The notes below the pieces were generated by a model. That model had not been told where the DNA came from. It searched no databases and worked only from the letters and a program-made list of their open reading frames with translations. From Methanomassiliicoccales archaeon RumEn M2 (GTDB taxonomy: Archaea; Thermoplasmatota; Thermoplasmata; Methanomassiliicoccales; Methanomethylophilaceae), in the NCBI GenBank assembly GCA_001421175.1, contig LJKL01000015.1, positions 1 to 64,000 of the forward strand: a stretch of 64,000 bases of DNA, read 5' to 3'. Below, in pieces: positions 1 to 10,986 of the stretch; positions within the stretch are counted from its first letter, which is position 1; every line of letters begins with the position of its first letter. A program made the translations under genes and the position numbers.

Positions 1-13
1 GGAGGTGAGACCG

Positions 14-2896
14 ATGTCTGAAGCAAACGAACAGCAGCAGAAGATCATAGATCACACCCATGGGCCGTTGGTTGTCGATGCCGGGCCGGCACGGGGAAGA
101 CGAGCACTCTGGTGAAGAGATACTTGTCCCTCCTGGAAAAGGATGTGAAACCCAACGACATACTGATGGTCACATTCACGAACAACGCCGCCGCAGAGCT
201 GAGGGACCGCATACGGGATGCGATGTCTAAAGCTGGCAGAGTGAATGAGATAAACAGCATAAGGACATCCACATTCGATGCACTCTGCCTCAAGATCGTC
301 CTGGGGTCCCCGGATGTCGTGAGCAGGTTCTTCGATATCAAACCGATACTTTCAAGAAGAGCCCGTCTCGTTGATAACGAATCTCTGAATCGTGAGCATT
401 TCATGCTCTTCTATTCCGATTTCATCAATGAGCACGGCCACAGATACCGCAAGGACGGGAATGATGTGACCGCCCTCATGGGGGGGCTTTCCGATGATCT
501 GTACAAGCTGATCAATAAGATCATGGCCCGCGGCATAATCCCGCTCAGATTCGAATGGTTCATGGACGGCGAATCCCTGGTCAGGGGCAAGACGAACAAC
601 TTGGAGAATGCCCTTTCAAACCTTGAGATGAAGGATGTCAGAAAGAAGATCCTCGATCTGGAGAAGGGGGACGAATGCGCCATCCCGGCAGAGATCCTGG
701 AGGCCATGAGCCCGGAGAAGGAGGAGATCGCTCCTGAGATGTACGGGAAGCTCGCCAACGACGACAAGAGGTTCCTGATGCTGGAGTTCGTGAGGGACAT
801 CTACTTCGCTTACATTGAGAGATCGGTGAGAGACAACAGACTCACGTTCGGCCTCACAGCCCTCTTCGCCTTCGCTATTCTCTATACGGATGAGAGAACA
901 AGGAAGCTGCATTCCGTCGAACACATGATGGTGGATGAATTCCAGGATACGAACGAACTGCAGATGGAGATCTGCCTTCTGCTCCTGAAGAAGCCGAATC
1001 TTTGCGCAGTGGGTGACTGGAAACAGGGGATATACGGATTCAGATACGTCTCTCCGGATAACATCATAAATTTCGAGACAAAAACAAAACGGCTCATCAG
1101 GGTCTTGAATCGCGACCTGGAAAGGATACCTTTCGAAGTACCGAAGGAATTCTCCAAAATCCCATTGGAAGAGAATTATCGCAGCTCCGCCCTGGTGATA
1201 GAGAAGTCCTTCAAAGCCCTGGATGCCAGGACTAGAAAGGATGAGAATATCGACCCCATCGAGAAGAATCCTGACATAATAATGCTGAGAAGCTCCGGAA
1301 GCCCGTTAAGGAATGAATATACCGGATTCGATATGATACGGGGCGAGAGCCGGGAGGATCAGCAAAGGGCTATCCTGGACAAGATAAAGGACTACGTTTT
1401 CAGCGGGGATTACAAGATCGTGGATGACGGCAAAATAAGGGACGTCAGGTACGGAGATATAGCCGTTCTGTGCCGCAACGGTGATTTCTGCCGATCCCTT
1501 AAGGAGCTGGCCGACAAGGAAGGAGTGCATGCTTTCCTGCACGGGGACGTGGAGATAATGTCCACAAGAGAAGGGAAGCTGGTCCTGGCATGGCTCAGAT
1601 ACGTGAATAACGAAAGTGACATCAGAGGCAAGGCCGCAATACTCGCGGACATGGGCGCATCCTTATCATACATAGATTCCGTCCTCGGAAGGGATGGCGG
1701 CGAAGGGGTCATGCCCCGCAACCTGTCCGACCACAGACTGGCTCTTCTGCGCAAAAGGCGCAGGCCCAATGATCTTATCACATCCATATTCGAATTCTAC
1801 GGTCTGAGCAATGACATAACCCAGGCTGTTACCACTGTATTATCCAGAGCCTATTCCGGATCCCTCATCACGATATCGGATCTCATAAGGCTGATAGAGG
1901 ATGACATAAAGAATAAGACGAAATACAATGTGGATGCCCTTGTCAGCCCGGACGCGGTCACCATACAGACCGCGCACTCCTCCAAGGGACTGGAGTTCCC
2001 GATCGTAATAGTTGCAGGCCTCGATAGCGGATCATTCCCCTCTACTCGGACCGATCCTGAATCCCTGTACTTCGACGAGGAGTTCGGAGTCAGGTGCAAA
2101 AAGGAGTACTATTCCAAAACGGATGGGGGGTGTCCTTCATGAGCGCATAATCAGCTCTTGGCGCGACAAGCTGATGGGCCTGTGCAAAGAAAATGACCGT
2201 TCCGAAGAGAGACGGCTCCTTTTCGTAGCCATGTCCCGGGCCAAACAGTACCTGTGCCTTACCGCAGGCGATAAACCGTCCACTTTCTTCGATCATTTCG
2301 GCGATGGCGAGACATTCGAATACACCGATCGCGGGCACCTGCTCGAATACGAGGAGAGCATGAGCCGGCCTCCCGAGATACCCGCGTACAGCAAAAGACG
2401 CAGGAACGTTTCCGTCCACGAACTGATGGAAGCTCAGGATTCGGCCTTCGCAGACGGAACGGATGAGATCCCGGGCAAAGGGGCGGATTACGGCACTGCG
2501 GTTCACGAAGCGGCATACCTCATGTCCCGCGGAATAGTGCCGAAGGAGGAATATCCTGAGCTGGAGGAGGTGCGCAGGATATTGGATTCCCTTGAAGGGT
2601 CTGAGATAAGAACGGAGATCAGATGCGCTCTGCCCGTCGCCGATGTTACGCTGCGCGGCATAATAGACGTTGTCGCCGAATTCGATGACAGGATAGAGAT
2701 ACACGATTACAAGACCGATGATACGGACCTCAACCTTCCCCTGTACAAGCTGCAGCTCAGCATATATGCGCATGCGGCCATGGGGGCGAGGGGCAAGAAG
2801 GCTGTGTGCTTTGTTGATTATGTATCACAGAAGAAGAGTGTCAGATTCGAACCCCTGCCCATGTCGGATATCGAAGACTCAGTCCTCAATCTATAA
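14..2896 (+). CDS. UvrD/AddA-like helicase fused to PD-(D/E)XK nuclease (two frameshifts)
   Basis: Superfamily 1 DNA helicase with a C-terminal nuclease, of the AddA/RecB kind, about 960 residues. A GGAGGTGA ribosome site at 1-8 sets the ATG at 14. Helicase motifs in order: Walker A near residue 27, VDEFQDTN (about 306), GDWKQGIYGFR (about 333), QTAHSSKGLEFP (about 651), ERRLLFVAMSRAK (about 730). The tail has GTAVHE (about 826) and HDYKT (about 896), typical of RecB-family nucleases. The frame changes twice: one base is missing inside the Walker A codons near 87 (restoring it gives AGPGTGKTS), and one G is extra in the G6 run at 2125-2130. No AddB partner lies beside it, although the upstream side is outside the window. 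Expected role: double-strand break processing. Function class is secure; the exact subfamily is not. Confidence 0.85.
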
Positions 2897-2920
2897 TTAC
2901 AAGTGGGGTATTGTCCGTTC

Positions 2921-5442
2921 ATGGAATTCAGGGGCCTCAGCACAACCGAGGTCAGGGACAGGGTATCGCGGGGAGAAGTGAACTCCTCGAAACCGGAGGT
3001 CAGCAGGACTTACACGGACATACTCTTCAGGAACATCCTGAATCCTTTCAACCTGATACTTTTCATCCTCGGCGCAGTACTTCTGCTTCTGGATGACTTC
3101 TGGAACGCTTTGGCCGCCACAGGGATAGTCATGCTGAACATCACGGTGGCCACTTTCCAGGAGATAAGGGCCAAGCGCAGGCTCGATAAGATAGCGCTTA
3201 TCCTCAGACCGAAGGCCCATGTGATGAGGGACGGAGAGGAGCTGGAACTTGATCAGAACAAGATCGTGAAAGACGACATCATACACCTCAGGCCGGGGGA
3301 TCAGGCCCTGGTGGACGGGGTGCTCCTCTACTCGAAGAACATGGAGGTGGATGAATCCCACCTGACGGGCGAATCCAAGACCGTACGGAAGAGGAAGGAT
3401 GACAAGATCTATTCCGGGTCATTCTGCATCACCGGGGACGGATACTTCGCCGTGACGGCATTCGGAAAGGATTCGTACGCCAATCAGCTGCTGTCCTCTG
3501 CGAAAAGATTCGACCGCAAACGCACGCCTTTGCAGATGGAGACCACGGCAATAACGATGGTGCTCATGTTCATCGCCTTCATCTACATCGCCATAATGGT
3601 CCTTTCGAACATACTGCTTTTGAAATCCCCTTTCACAACAGTCATACAGATGTCCGTGGTCATCCTCGAGATGGTGCCGATAGCACTGTTCCTGTTGATC
3701 GTTCTGGCATATATGATCGCTGCCGTCAGGATGGCGGACAGCGGGGCTCTTCTGCAGAGAGCGAACTCCGTCGAATCCATGAGCCATGTCGATACGGTAT
3801 GCATGGACAAGACCGGCACGATAACCACCAACCGCCTTGTCTTCGAGGAGATGGTCCCGTTCAGGGATGATGCCTCCGTGCTTATCAAGGAATTCGTCAA
3901 CGCCACGGACAGCAGGAACCGAACCGTGAAGGCCCTGGAGGCAGAGTACGGTTACGAGAAGAGAGAGCCCCTGGATCAGGTCGAGTTCTCTTCCGAGAGA
4001 AAATACAGCGCCGTCAAGATCAAAGCCGGCGACGAAGTGATGAATATCTACATGGGAGCACTCTCTGTTCTCGGTCCTCGCATGTCCGGGAATGACGGAA
4101 TGGACGATGCTGTGGCCTCTTTCTCATCCAAAGGCATGAGGACTGTGGTCATGGGATTCTCGCCGGACCTGCCTCTTTACGATGCGGACGGCGCGCCGAT
4201 GCTGCAGGACATGCTCGCCCTCTCAGTGATAGCGATAAGCGATGAGATCCGCCCGGACTGCAGGGAGACCATAGACATATTCCTGGACAACGGGATGGAG
4301 CTGAAGGTTATATCCGGCGACGACCCTGCGACGGTCGATGCTCTTTTCTCAATAGCCGGACTTCCGGGAAAAAGGATCATCTTCTCCGGGGATCAGCTGG
4401 AGGCTATGAGCGACGAGGAGAAGACCAGGGCCGCCATCGAGGGCAACATATTCGGAAGGATGAAACCGAATCAGAAGGTGGAGATCGTCGAGATCCTGAA
4501 GAGGAACGGCAGATACGTGGCCATGGTCGGCGACGGAGTTAACGACGTTCTCGCCCTCAAAAGCGCACAGATCGGCGTGGCCCTTCAGAGCGGCAGCGGC
4601 GCTGCCAGGGGCGTAGCGATATAGTCCTCATGGACGACAAGTTCTCAGCACTGCCCAGAGCCCTGGTGGAGGGGAAAAGGACCGTCTCCGGCATGAGGAA
4701 CATACTGAGGCTCTACCTTTCCAGGAACTTCGTGCTGGCCATCATAATCGGCATAATACTCATCGGCTCCGGGATGATACCCATGATGCCTACGCAGATG
4801 GCATTCTATGCGTTCGTGACCGTATCCGTCACGGCATTCCTGATGACCATATGGGCAGAGCCCACTGATGAGAAGGGAGCCGTCCTGCCGGAGGTGCTGA
4901 GCTATGCTGTGCCCGCAGCCGCGGTGATCGCCGTCTTCGCGGCTCTGATCTACTTCGGATTCTACTTCTCGATCACCTCGGGACTCATAACCCTGGACAT
5001 ACCGGCAGAGGAGCTCAGTGCAATATTGAAGACGAATTACGACCCGGACGGCGGCCTGAACCAGACAGCGCAGGTGGTCTCAAGCAATTCCATGCTGCTC
5101 TTCCTGATCATAGCCGGAATATCGCAGATACTCTTCATAACCCCTCATTGGGGCTTCTCATCCATAGACGGGAAGACACAGAGAGACATCAGACCCACTG
5201 TCCTGATGTTCCTTCTGTTCGGCCTCACCGCTCTCGCATACAGCGTCGAACCGGCACGCCTGATCCTGGGGCTCATCGAATTCCCGCCGGCGTGGGCTCT
5301 TACGATAATAGGCATCAGCATGATCTGGTTCTTCACGGCCCGCTATGCCCTGAGGAAGGGTCTGTTCTCCTCCCTTGCGGATGTAACCCTGAAATGGTAT
5401 AACGAAAGGCTTGCCAAGGAATATGCGGACGAGCACAACTAA
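2921..5442 (+). CDS. Cation-transporting P-type ATPase (one frameshift)
   Basis: HAD-type P-type ATPase that pumps a cation across the membrane, about 840 residues. It shows TGES (actuator, about residue 148), DKTGT with the phosphorylated Asp (about 295) and GDGVND (about 539), plus membrane pairs near residues 50-80 and 210-285 and a block of about six segments at the C-terminus. The sequence around DKTGT resembles the CtpE branch, whose known members move calcium; that assignment is inference. ATG 2921 is preferred over the GTG at 2903. The frame breaks near 4617: the first reading ends in TAG at 4622, while the other frame continues as DIVLMDDKF, the normal continuation after GDGVND, so one base is missing. 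Its stop overlaps the convergent surface-protein gene by four bases. It starts 24 bases after the helicase gene. Confidence 0.85.
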
Positions 5443-7930
5443 TCACGGATGGTCCACAGGCCGTATATCGAGACCAGGAGCCCGGATACGACTATCATCG
5501 ACTGGACGATCGTCTTCTTATTCACATCCAGCAGATCAGCGATCTTTTCCGGGGTGCCGGTTTCTTCCGCGGCATCGGCTTTAACCGGAACGGCGACCGC
5601 CTGTATCAGTATGTCCTCCCTGACGTTCGGAACGAGTATCTCCCCCGATTCCGGATCGAATGTGTACTGTGTGGGGTCCAACCTGACTTTCCCGTGCATG
5701 ACCTCTATGGTCTCCGGCAACACATAGCCGGGTGCGGCTACCACCCTTGCGCTCAGAGTCTGCATGCATCTCACCGTTCCGATCTCCGAATCCAGACTTA
5801 TGTTCTCCATTGCGCAGCTGACAGCTAGATTCATCCTGTGCCTGCTAACCTTCAGGATCATGTCCTTCACTGACCCGGACGGTCCGTGTCCGGGGTCAGG
5901 GATATCATCTCGCGGAAGGGCGGGACCACGGTCTCCTTCGATCCCTGGCGAAGAATATAGTAGCTGTCCGGATCGGCGCTGTGGCTGATCCTGAATGAGA
6001 CCGCGGGAGCGCTGACAGAGAACCCGGAACCGGATGAGCCGTCAACCTCGATGCTCATATCCGGATACAGGTAATCGAAGACCAGGTTGTATCTTAGATG
6101 CAGGCGGGGCTTGTTCTCATTGTCCACCGTCCACATCCTGTCGAAATCCCAATCCGCTTTACTGCGGAACGGCTCATCGATTCTCCACAGCATCGTTTTG
6201 TCGATGTCCTCCTGAAGATCCCTGTCCGAGATTATTCTCAGACCGGAGGATGTGAAGTATGTTCCGCTGAGGGTCAGAGAACCCAGCGAGACGCCGACGA
6301 CTCCTCCGCCGGGCCTTTTCGCTGATCCGGAATCAGAGAAGCAGTTCCTGATCGTCACGTTCGGGCCGTCCGTGGTTCCGGATATGCCCCCTATGCGGTG
6401 AGGAGGATACGGGGACTTCTGGAAATTCGTATAACCGGATCTTCCTATCTGCCCTGTGTTCAGACAATCCCGGACCTCCGTGGCGCTCATCATACCGGCT
6501 ATGCCCCCGGAGTTCTGACTTCCGAGATGCTTGAATGACAGGCTCGTCCCGGCTGACAGACCGCTCGTATCCATCATCCCCTGCTCCTCCCCGAAGACCT
6601 CGCCGCTGTTCCGGCATCCGATGATCTTGTCCCCTTCGGAGAAGCCCGCTATCCCGCCCCGGGAACATTCGAATTCAATGTGGATGTCGATGCTGCTCCC
6701 TCCAAGGTCCGTGCTTTCCGTTATGTTCTCTGAGAAGAACCTGTTCCCGCTTATCGCATCTGAGTCGTTGTAGCAGAATATCAGCTCAGAACCCGTGGTG
6801 ATCCCTGCTATCCCTCCGAGGCACGATCTACCGCTTTGATGCATCCTCAGCTGGAATATCTTCTGGCCGGTGCCGCCGGAGACGGGTGTGAAGACCAGGC
6901 TCTTCTCGTCGAATATCAGGGAGGTCACTGCTCCGGAGAAGGAAGAGCTCTTGATCACACAGTCCTCCGCACTGCCGGCGATCCCGCCTGCGAAGGATTC
7001 CATGCGAACCGTGTTCTGATACTGATTCCCGTTGGACAGCGATTCCGTCTTGCTTATGTCGATAATGACGGAGGATACCGTGCAGCCGGAGCTGCAATTC
7101 TCAATCAGCGTTCCGACAGCATAGGCGCATATGCTCCCTGCCGAGGAGATTCTGGTCCTGCTCTCGCCTAAGGTTTTCGTTGACGATTGATAGAAGGAAT
7201 TGGATGAGAACACAGAACCGCTGCCGTCCAGGAAGACGTTGCGGATGACCGCACCGTCCGCGTATCCGAAAAGACCTGAGAACGAGTCCCCGTTCCTGTA
7301 ATCCATCACTCTGATCCCTCCGATCCTGAATCCTGCTCCGTCGTAGGTCCCGGTGAACGGATTGTCCCTGTCGCCTATGGGAGAGAAATTGCCTCTCGTC
7401 GGTAGGGTGAAGGAACCCGAGTCCTTCTGCATGTACACAAAGGATACGGACCATGCGTTATCGGATACATCCTCATTCACGCCCGGCAGCCCTGTGTATG
7501 CTATTGACACCAAGGATTCATCCAGGAATACGTTGTTGGGTATAGTGAATCTCAGATACTCCGGGCCGCCCTGGCATGACGCTATGTACTCATTGGCCTG
7601 CATCGTCGCACAGAGGCCGGACGGGATCTTGGCACCGACCTCGAAAACTGTGTCCTGGGGACCTCTTACGGCAGACACCTGGATCCTCGGGCCCGCATCA
7701 TCGGGGAAGATTATGTCCGCAGTCTGAACATAATGCTTATCCATGCCCATATTGCCTGTGCCTATCCTGCGAAGGTCCTCTGCACTGTCTATCCTGAACG
7801 GATCCACTGCGGACCCGTCGCCCTCTGCTGTCACAGCGCAGAGATCCTCTGCCGGAACGGAGAGAAGAGCCGACAGAGCTAGCACTGCAACGGATGATAT
7901 CACTAAGAATCTCCTTGCCGCTGAGGACAT
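5439..7930 (-). CDS. Secreted GLUG-repeat surface protein, C-terminal membrane anchor (probable frameshift)
   Basis: Large exported protein, about 830 residues if read as one. It begins with a signal peptide (residues 1-30, hydrophobic core VISSVAVLALSALLSV). The middle has repeated Gly-rich units such as GLFGYADGAVIRNV and GGIAGFSEGDKIIGCRNSG, matching the GLUG motif of beta-helical adhesin-like proteins. The first frame (5867-7930) stops after TDRPGQ; the next frame (5439-5870, GTG start) continues SVKDMILKV and ends in one membrane segment (about IVVSGLLVSIYGLW) with a short tail. I see no ribosome site before that GTG, and adding one G to the CCC/GGG at 5873-5875 joins the two into one signal-plus-anchor protein. 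Two translationally coupled genes (GTGA overlap) remain possible. Ligand unknown. Confidence 0.7.
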
Positions 7931-7952
7931 GGGCCGTTTGAAATAAGAGTCG

Positions 7953-7993
7953 TGGCTTTAAAAGGGTTGGTGAGCCCTCGGCGGAAGTAAATA
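7953..7993. promoter_or_regulatory. Divergent promoter pair
   Basis: The 85 bases between the surface-protein gene and the ThiS-like gene hold two AT boxes. CTTTTAAAG near 7952-7960 lies about 25-30 bases before the minus-strand ATG at 7930. GTAAATACC near 7986-7993 lies about 25 bases before the plus-strand ATG at 8016. Both spacings suit leaderless archaeal transcripts. Confidence 0.4.
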
Positions 7994-8015
7994 CCAAGGA
8001 TGCTTCGCATACCGT

Positions 8016-8207
8016 ATGAAATGCGCCGTCATCGACCTGGGGGATGAGACCGTCCCAGTGAAGGGCACTTTGGAGGAGACCATGATCTCCTCGGGCAGGT
8101 CCCCGGATGCTTACATCTTCCTTATCAAAGGCGTCCCTGTCCCCGAGGACACTGTTCCCGAAGAGGGAACGGTGATAACGGCGATCAGGGTCGCTTCAGG
8201 CGGATGA
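8016..8207 (+). CDS. ThiS/MoaD/SAMP-like beta-grasp sulfur-carrier protein
   Basis: Small protein of 63 residues ending in Gly-Gly (VASGG at the C-terminus). Length, beta-rich pattern and exposed GG match ThiS/MoaD/SAMP ubiquitin-fold carriers, which are adenylated by an E1-like enzyme at the terminal glycine and then carry sulfur or are conjugated to proteins. The stretch FLIKGVPVPEDTVPEEGTV resembles the 'N-G-x-x-V-x-x-D-x-x-L-x-x-G-D' core of the family. No E1-like, ThiF or ThiG gene is nearby in the window. Neighbours are a surface protein (divergent) and a cysteine-rich protein (convergent, 12-base overlap). Whether it works in thiamine, molybdopterin, tRNA thiolation or protein conjugation cannot be told. 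Confidence 0.7.
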   Translation: MKCAVIDLGDETVPVKGTLEETMISSGRSPDAYIFLIKGVPVPEDTVPEEGTVITAIRVASGG

Positions 8208-8543
8208 ACTCTTCGAAAGATACAGCTTGGCCGCCGGGTCGAATATATCCTTTATGCGCGGGTCATCAGCATCCTTGATCCCCTGCTCTTCCATCCTGTC
8301 GCATATGAACTCGGCCACGTCCTTGTCGTGTATCATGAGGCAGGGGCTGCAGTCCCATACCGTATCGCCCCTCCTGCGCCGTAGCTCCGTACCGAATCTC
8401 TCATCCATGCACGGATAGAAGGGGCAGTAGCAGAAGGTGCAGTCCTGACCTTCGTAATGGCAGGGATAGTACTCGCAGGTTTCATCCGAGCCGAGATGCC
8501 CTCTCTCTATCTCTTCATTCACCTTTCGTTTGATATTCCTCAT
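8196..8543 (-). CDS. Cysteine-rich small-domain protein
   Basis: Protein of 115 residues with a dense Cys cluster in the N-terminal half: CEYYPCHYEGQDCTFCYCPF, then YPCMDERFG and WDCSPC. The pattern matches the 'cysteine-rich small domain' family (CPCC-type), which is seen alone or fused to cobalamin-biosynthesis enzymes in methanogens; the family's biochemical role is not established. The Cys spacing suggests a metal or Fe-S site. It is convergent with the ThiS-like gene and divergent from the UroD-type methyltransferase, a corrinoid-linked enzyme, which gives weak support for a cobamide connection. Confidence 0.65.
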   Translation of the reverse strand: MRNIKRKVNEEIERGHLGSDETCEYYPCHYEGQDCTFCYCPFYPCMDERFGTELRRRRGDTVWDCSPCLMIHDKDVAEFICDRMEEQGIKDADDPRIKDIFDPAAKLYLSKSSSA

Positions 8544-8570
8544 TTGCAGAGAATGATTAGCCCCTGACGA

Positions 8571-8576
8571 TATAAA
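8571..8576 (+). promoter_or_regulatory. TATA box that decides the methyltransferase start
   Basis: TATAAA at 8571-8576 places transcription start near 8597-8602. That excludes an ATG at 8581 and favours the ATG at 8626, which has GGAGG at 8617-8621. Confidence 0.6.
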
Positions 8577-8625
8577 CAGGATGCGGGCAGATAGCTATTT
8601 CATGATTGGGGACCATGGAGGCGCT

Positions 8626-9744
8626 ATGAACCCGGAAGACGGATTCCCGCCCATAAGCGGATCTTGGCTCAGCAAGGCGAAGAAACGCTACGCCTCCGCA
8701 TTCATCAGCAGCGGGGGCGACAGGATACCTGTTGACCCGATGATGCTGTCTCACGCTGCCGTCGTCAACGGGTACACCATAAGGGAGTTCTATGAGAAGC
8801 CCAGGCTTGCCGTCAGATGCATGGCCTACGCCCAGGAGCTATATGATCTGCTTCCCGTGACGAAATACTATTTCGCACACCCCTGGCTCCCGGAGCTGGG
8901 CATCAGGCTGAAGCCGATGGAGTACACCGCGCCCGTTCCCGATAATGTGGTCGTTAACGAGCCCGAGGATGTCGACCTCATCCATATACCGGACAGCGAG
9001 GAGATCAAGAAAGGGTATTCCTTCCCGAGGCTGTCAGATGCGATGGACTACACGAAGGAGAACATGCCCGAGATGTTCGTCCCCCTCGCATATTGCCCGG
9101 AGCCCATCGGCTCCGCCGCGGAGCTCTGCGGCCTGGAACAGTTCTTGATGTGGACTATCACGGACATCGACCTATGCAAGAAACTCATCGACATATACGT
9201 GGAGACGGCGGCGACCGGCGCAGGGGTCATCGCGGACAGATACGGCAGCGCCGTAATAAACACAGGCGCCGTCTTCGAGAACAGCGATACCATGGCTCCG
9301 GAAACCATAGCGGAGATATCGCCTCCGGCATTGGATGCCCTGGTGAGGAAGTGCATGAAGAACGGTGCCGGACCGCAGATATTCTATCATTTCTGCGGCA
9401 ACCACAAAGACGACTATATGCTGTACAGGGAGAAGATCGTCTACACGCCAATGACGATAATGCAAATAGGCTACTGGGACAGGGAAATGTTCCCCGCCAA
9501 GGTCCTGAAGGACACCTTCGGGAGACTGGCTACAATCATGCCGTCGGTGGACACGAAGCTTTTCGTAATGCCTAATCAGAAGACCATATACGAGCTTGCG
9601 GGAAAGCAGATACTCGACGGAAGAGACAGTCCCAGCGGATGCATACTCGGTACTGCCTGCGAGGTCCCGCCGTTCTCTCACCCCAGCAATATACATTCCC
9701 TGATAAGAGCATCCGAGGATTTCGGCAGATACGGCGACTGGTGA
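8626..9744 (+). CDS. UroD-family corrinoid methyltransferase (MtaA/MtbA/CmuA type)
   Basis: Uroporphyrinogen-decarboxylase-fold protein of 372 residues. In MtaA/MtbA the zinc that binds coenzyme M is held by an H-x-C pair and a later Cys. Here H-F-C occurs in YHFCGN near residue 262, and SGCILGTACEVP near residue 340 supplies the later Cys. This favours methyl transfer over decarboxylation of uroporphyrinogen. The acceptor (coenzyme M or another thiol) and the corrinoid partner cannot be deduced, because no corrinoid protein or substrate methyltransferase adjoins it. The start at 8626 is chosen from the TATA box and GGAGG. It is only distantly like the second UroD-type gene at 31355. Confidence 0.75.
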   Translation: MNPEDGFPPISGSWLSKAKKRYASAFISSGGDRIPVDPMMLSHAAVVNGYTIREFYEKPRLAVRCMAYAQELYDLLPVTKYYFAHPWLPELGIRLKPMEYTAPVPDNVVVNEPEDVDLIHIPDSEEIKKGYSFPRLSDAMDYTKENMPEMFVPLAYCPEPIGSAAELCGLEQFLMWTITDIDLCKKLIDIYVETAATGAGVIADRYGSAVINTGAVFENSDTMAPETIAEISPPALDALVRKCMKNGAGPQIFYHFCGNHKDDYMLYREKIVYTPMTIMQIGYWDREMFPAKVLKDTFGRLATIMPSVDTKLFVMPNQKTIYELAGKQILDGRDSPSGCILGTACEVPPFSHPSNIHSLIRASEDFGRYGDW

Positions 9745-9783
9745 GCATCAGCATTTATACCCTGACAAGACATATTTCCCGAC

Positions 9784-10986
9784 ATGGGAGGTTCTTTCAG
9801 ATTCATTCACTGTGCTGATCTGCATCTCGGGAGCAGATTCGTCGGAATAGCCTCCCTGGACTCCGATAAGGGCAGAAGGATGAAGGAATCCACCTTCACC
9901 GCCCTCAATAACATCGTTAAGAAGGCTAAACAGGAGAACGTGGATTTTGTCGTGTTCTCAGGGGATATCTTCGACAACAGCAATGAGACGCCGCTCACAA
10001 GAGCCAATTTCGCAGACGCCCTGAGGGAGCTCAGCATCCCCTGCTACATAGCCTACGGCAATCACGATTACGCGAGAAGGTGGGCTGACTCCATACCGCT
10101 TCCGAGCAACGCCTTCGTGTTCCCCGATGAGGCTGCCTGCTTCCACTACCCCTCAGAGGAGGACTGCATGGCCCGGATATACGGCATAAGCCATTCGGTA
10201 AGGCACGTGTCCCGGGACCTTACCGAGGGCATAAAGGGTGAAGACGGGATATTCTGCCTGGCCGCGGTGCACTGCGACGTCGACCCGCCGTCCGGCTCCG
10301 GGGACGCCTATGCGCCCTGCAGCCTCAGATCCCTGCTGAACAAGAAGATTGACTACTGGGCCCTGGGCCATATCCATAAGAGGGGAGTCCTCAACGAGTA
10401 TCCCCATGTTGTTTACCCCGGCAACACCCAGGGACGGGATGTGAGCGAGAGCGGCCGGAAGGGCGCATACCTTGTCACGGTCAGGGACGGCAGGATATCG
10501 GACATGTCCTTCTTCCAGACGGGTGATATCGTTTGGGACACCATAGAGGCGGATATAACCGGCAGAAGTGACGTGAATTCCCTGGTCTCAGAGCTCATCC
10601 CCCTGATCCAGAACACCATGTTCATACGTCTCGTTCTGAAGGGCCACGGCCCTCTGGACCGCATCCTGCGTCTGGAGAGGAAAGGCTTCAAGAAGCTTGT
10701 GGAGGCCAAGACCGGATGCGAATGCGCAGACCTTGTGGTGAATACCCTCCCCGAGATAGACATGGAGAAGAAACGAAATGCGGGGGACTTCATGTCCGCC
10801 ATAATAGAGTACGGCAACCGCATCTCCCACATGGGAAGGGAGGAGCTCGTCGGAGCGGTCTGCTCCAACTGCGCCTCCGACAAAGTGAAGGATATCTTCG
10901 AGAGAATGAGCACAGAGGAGCTGCAGAGCCTGGTCAACGACGCAGTCCTGATGATCGTCGAGAAATCGATGGAGGGTGCAAGATGA
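9784..10986 (+). CDS. Mre11/SbcD-like DNA repair exonuclease (YhaO-like)
   Basis: Calcineurin-like metallophosphoesterase of 400 residues. The five metal-binding motifs are clear: DLHLGS (about 13), GDIFDNSN (about 60), GNHDYARR (about 92), AAVHCD (about 162) and GHIHKRG (about 199). This is the nuclease half of an Mre11-Rad50 type complex; partner gene and size suit the bacterial YhaO type as well as canonical Mre11. A TATA box TTTATA at 9754-9759 lies 25 bases before the ATG, so the message is probably leaderless. The stop overlaps the next gene's start (ATGA), so the two products are translationally coupled and very likely form one complex. Confidence 0.9.
   Translation: MGGSFRFIHCADLHLGSRFVGIASLDSDKGRRMKESTFTALNNIVKKAKQENVDFVVFSGDIFDNSNETPLTRANFADALRELSIPCYIAYGNHDYARRWADSIPLPSNAFVFPDEAACFHYPSEEDCMARIYGISHSVRHVSRDLTEGIKGEDGIFCLAAVHCDVDPPSGSGDAYAPCSLRSLLNKKIDYWALGHIHKRGVLNEYPHVVYPGNTQGRDVSESGRKGAYLVTVRDGRISDMSFFQTGDIVWDTIEADITGRSDVNSLVSELIPLIQNTMFIRLVLKGHGPLDRILRLERKGFKKLVEAKTGCECADLVVNTLPEIDMEKKRNAGDFMSAIIEYGNRISHMGREELVGAVCSNCASDKVKDIFERMSTEELQSLVNDAVLMIVEKSMEGAR

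Noticed and set aside
4622-4624. Read-through of the TAG in the P-type ATPase as pyrrolysine
   Set aside because: Continuing in the same frame gives non-homologous sequence; the proper continuation DIVLMDDKF is in another frame, so this is a one-base deletion.
5439-5870. A separate small membrane-anchored protein gene with GTG start
   Set aside because: Not excluded, but no ribosome site is visible and one added G makes it the anchored C-terminus of the upstream surface protein.
8581-8625. ATG at 8581 as start of the first UroD-type gene
   Set aside because: It lies only five bases after the TATA box, too close for transcription to include it; ATG 8626 has a ribosome site.
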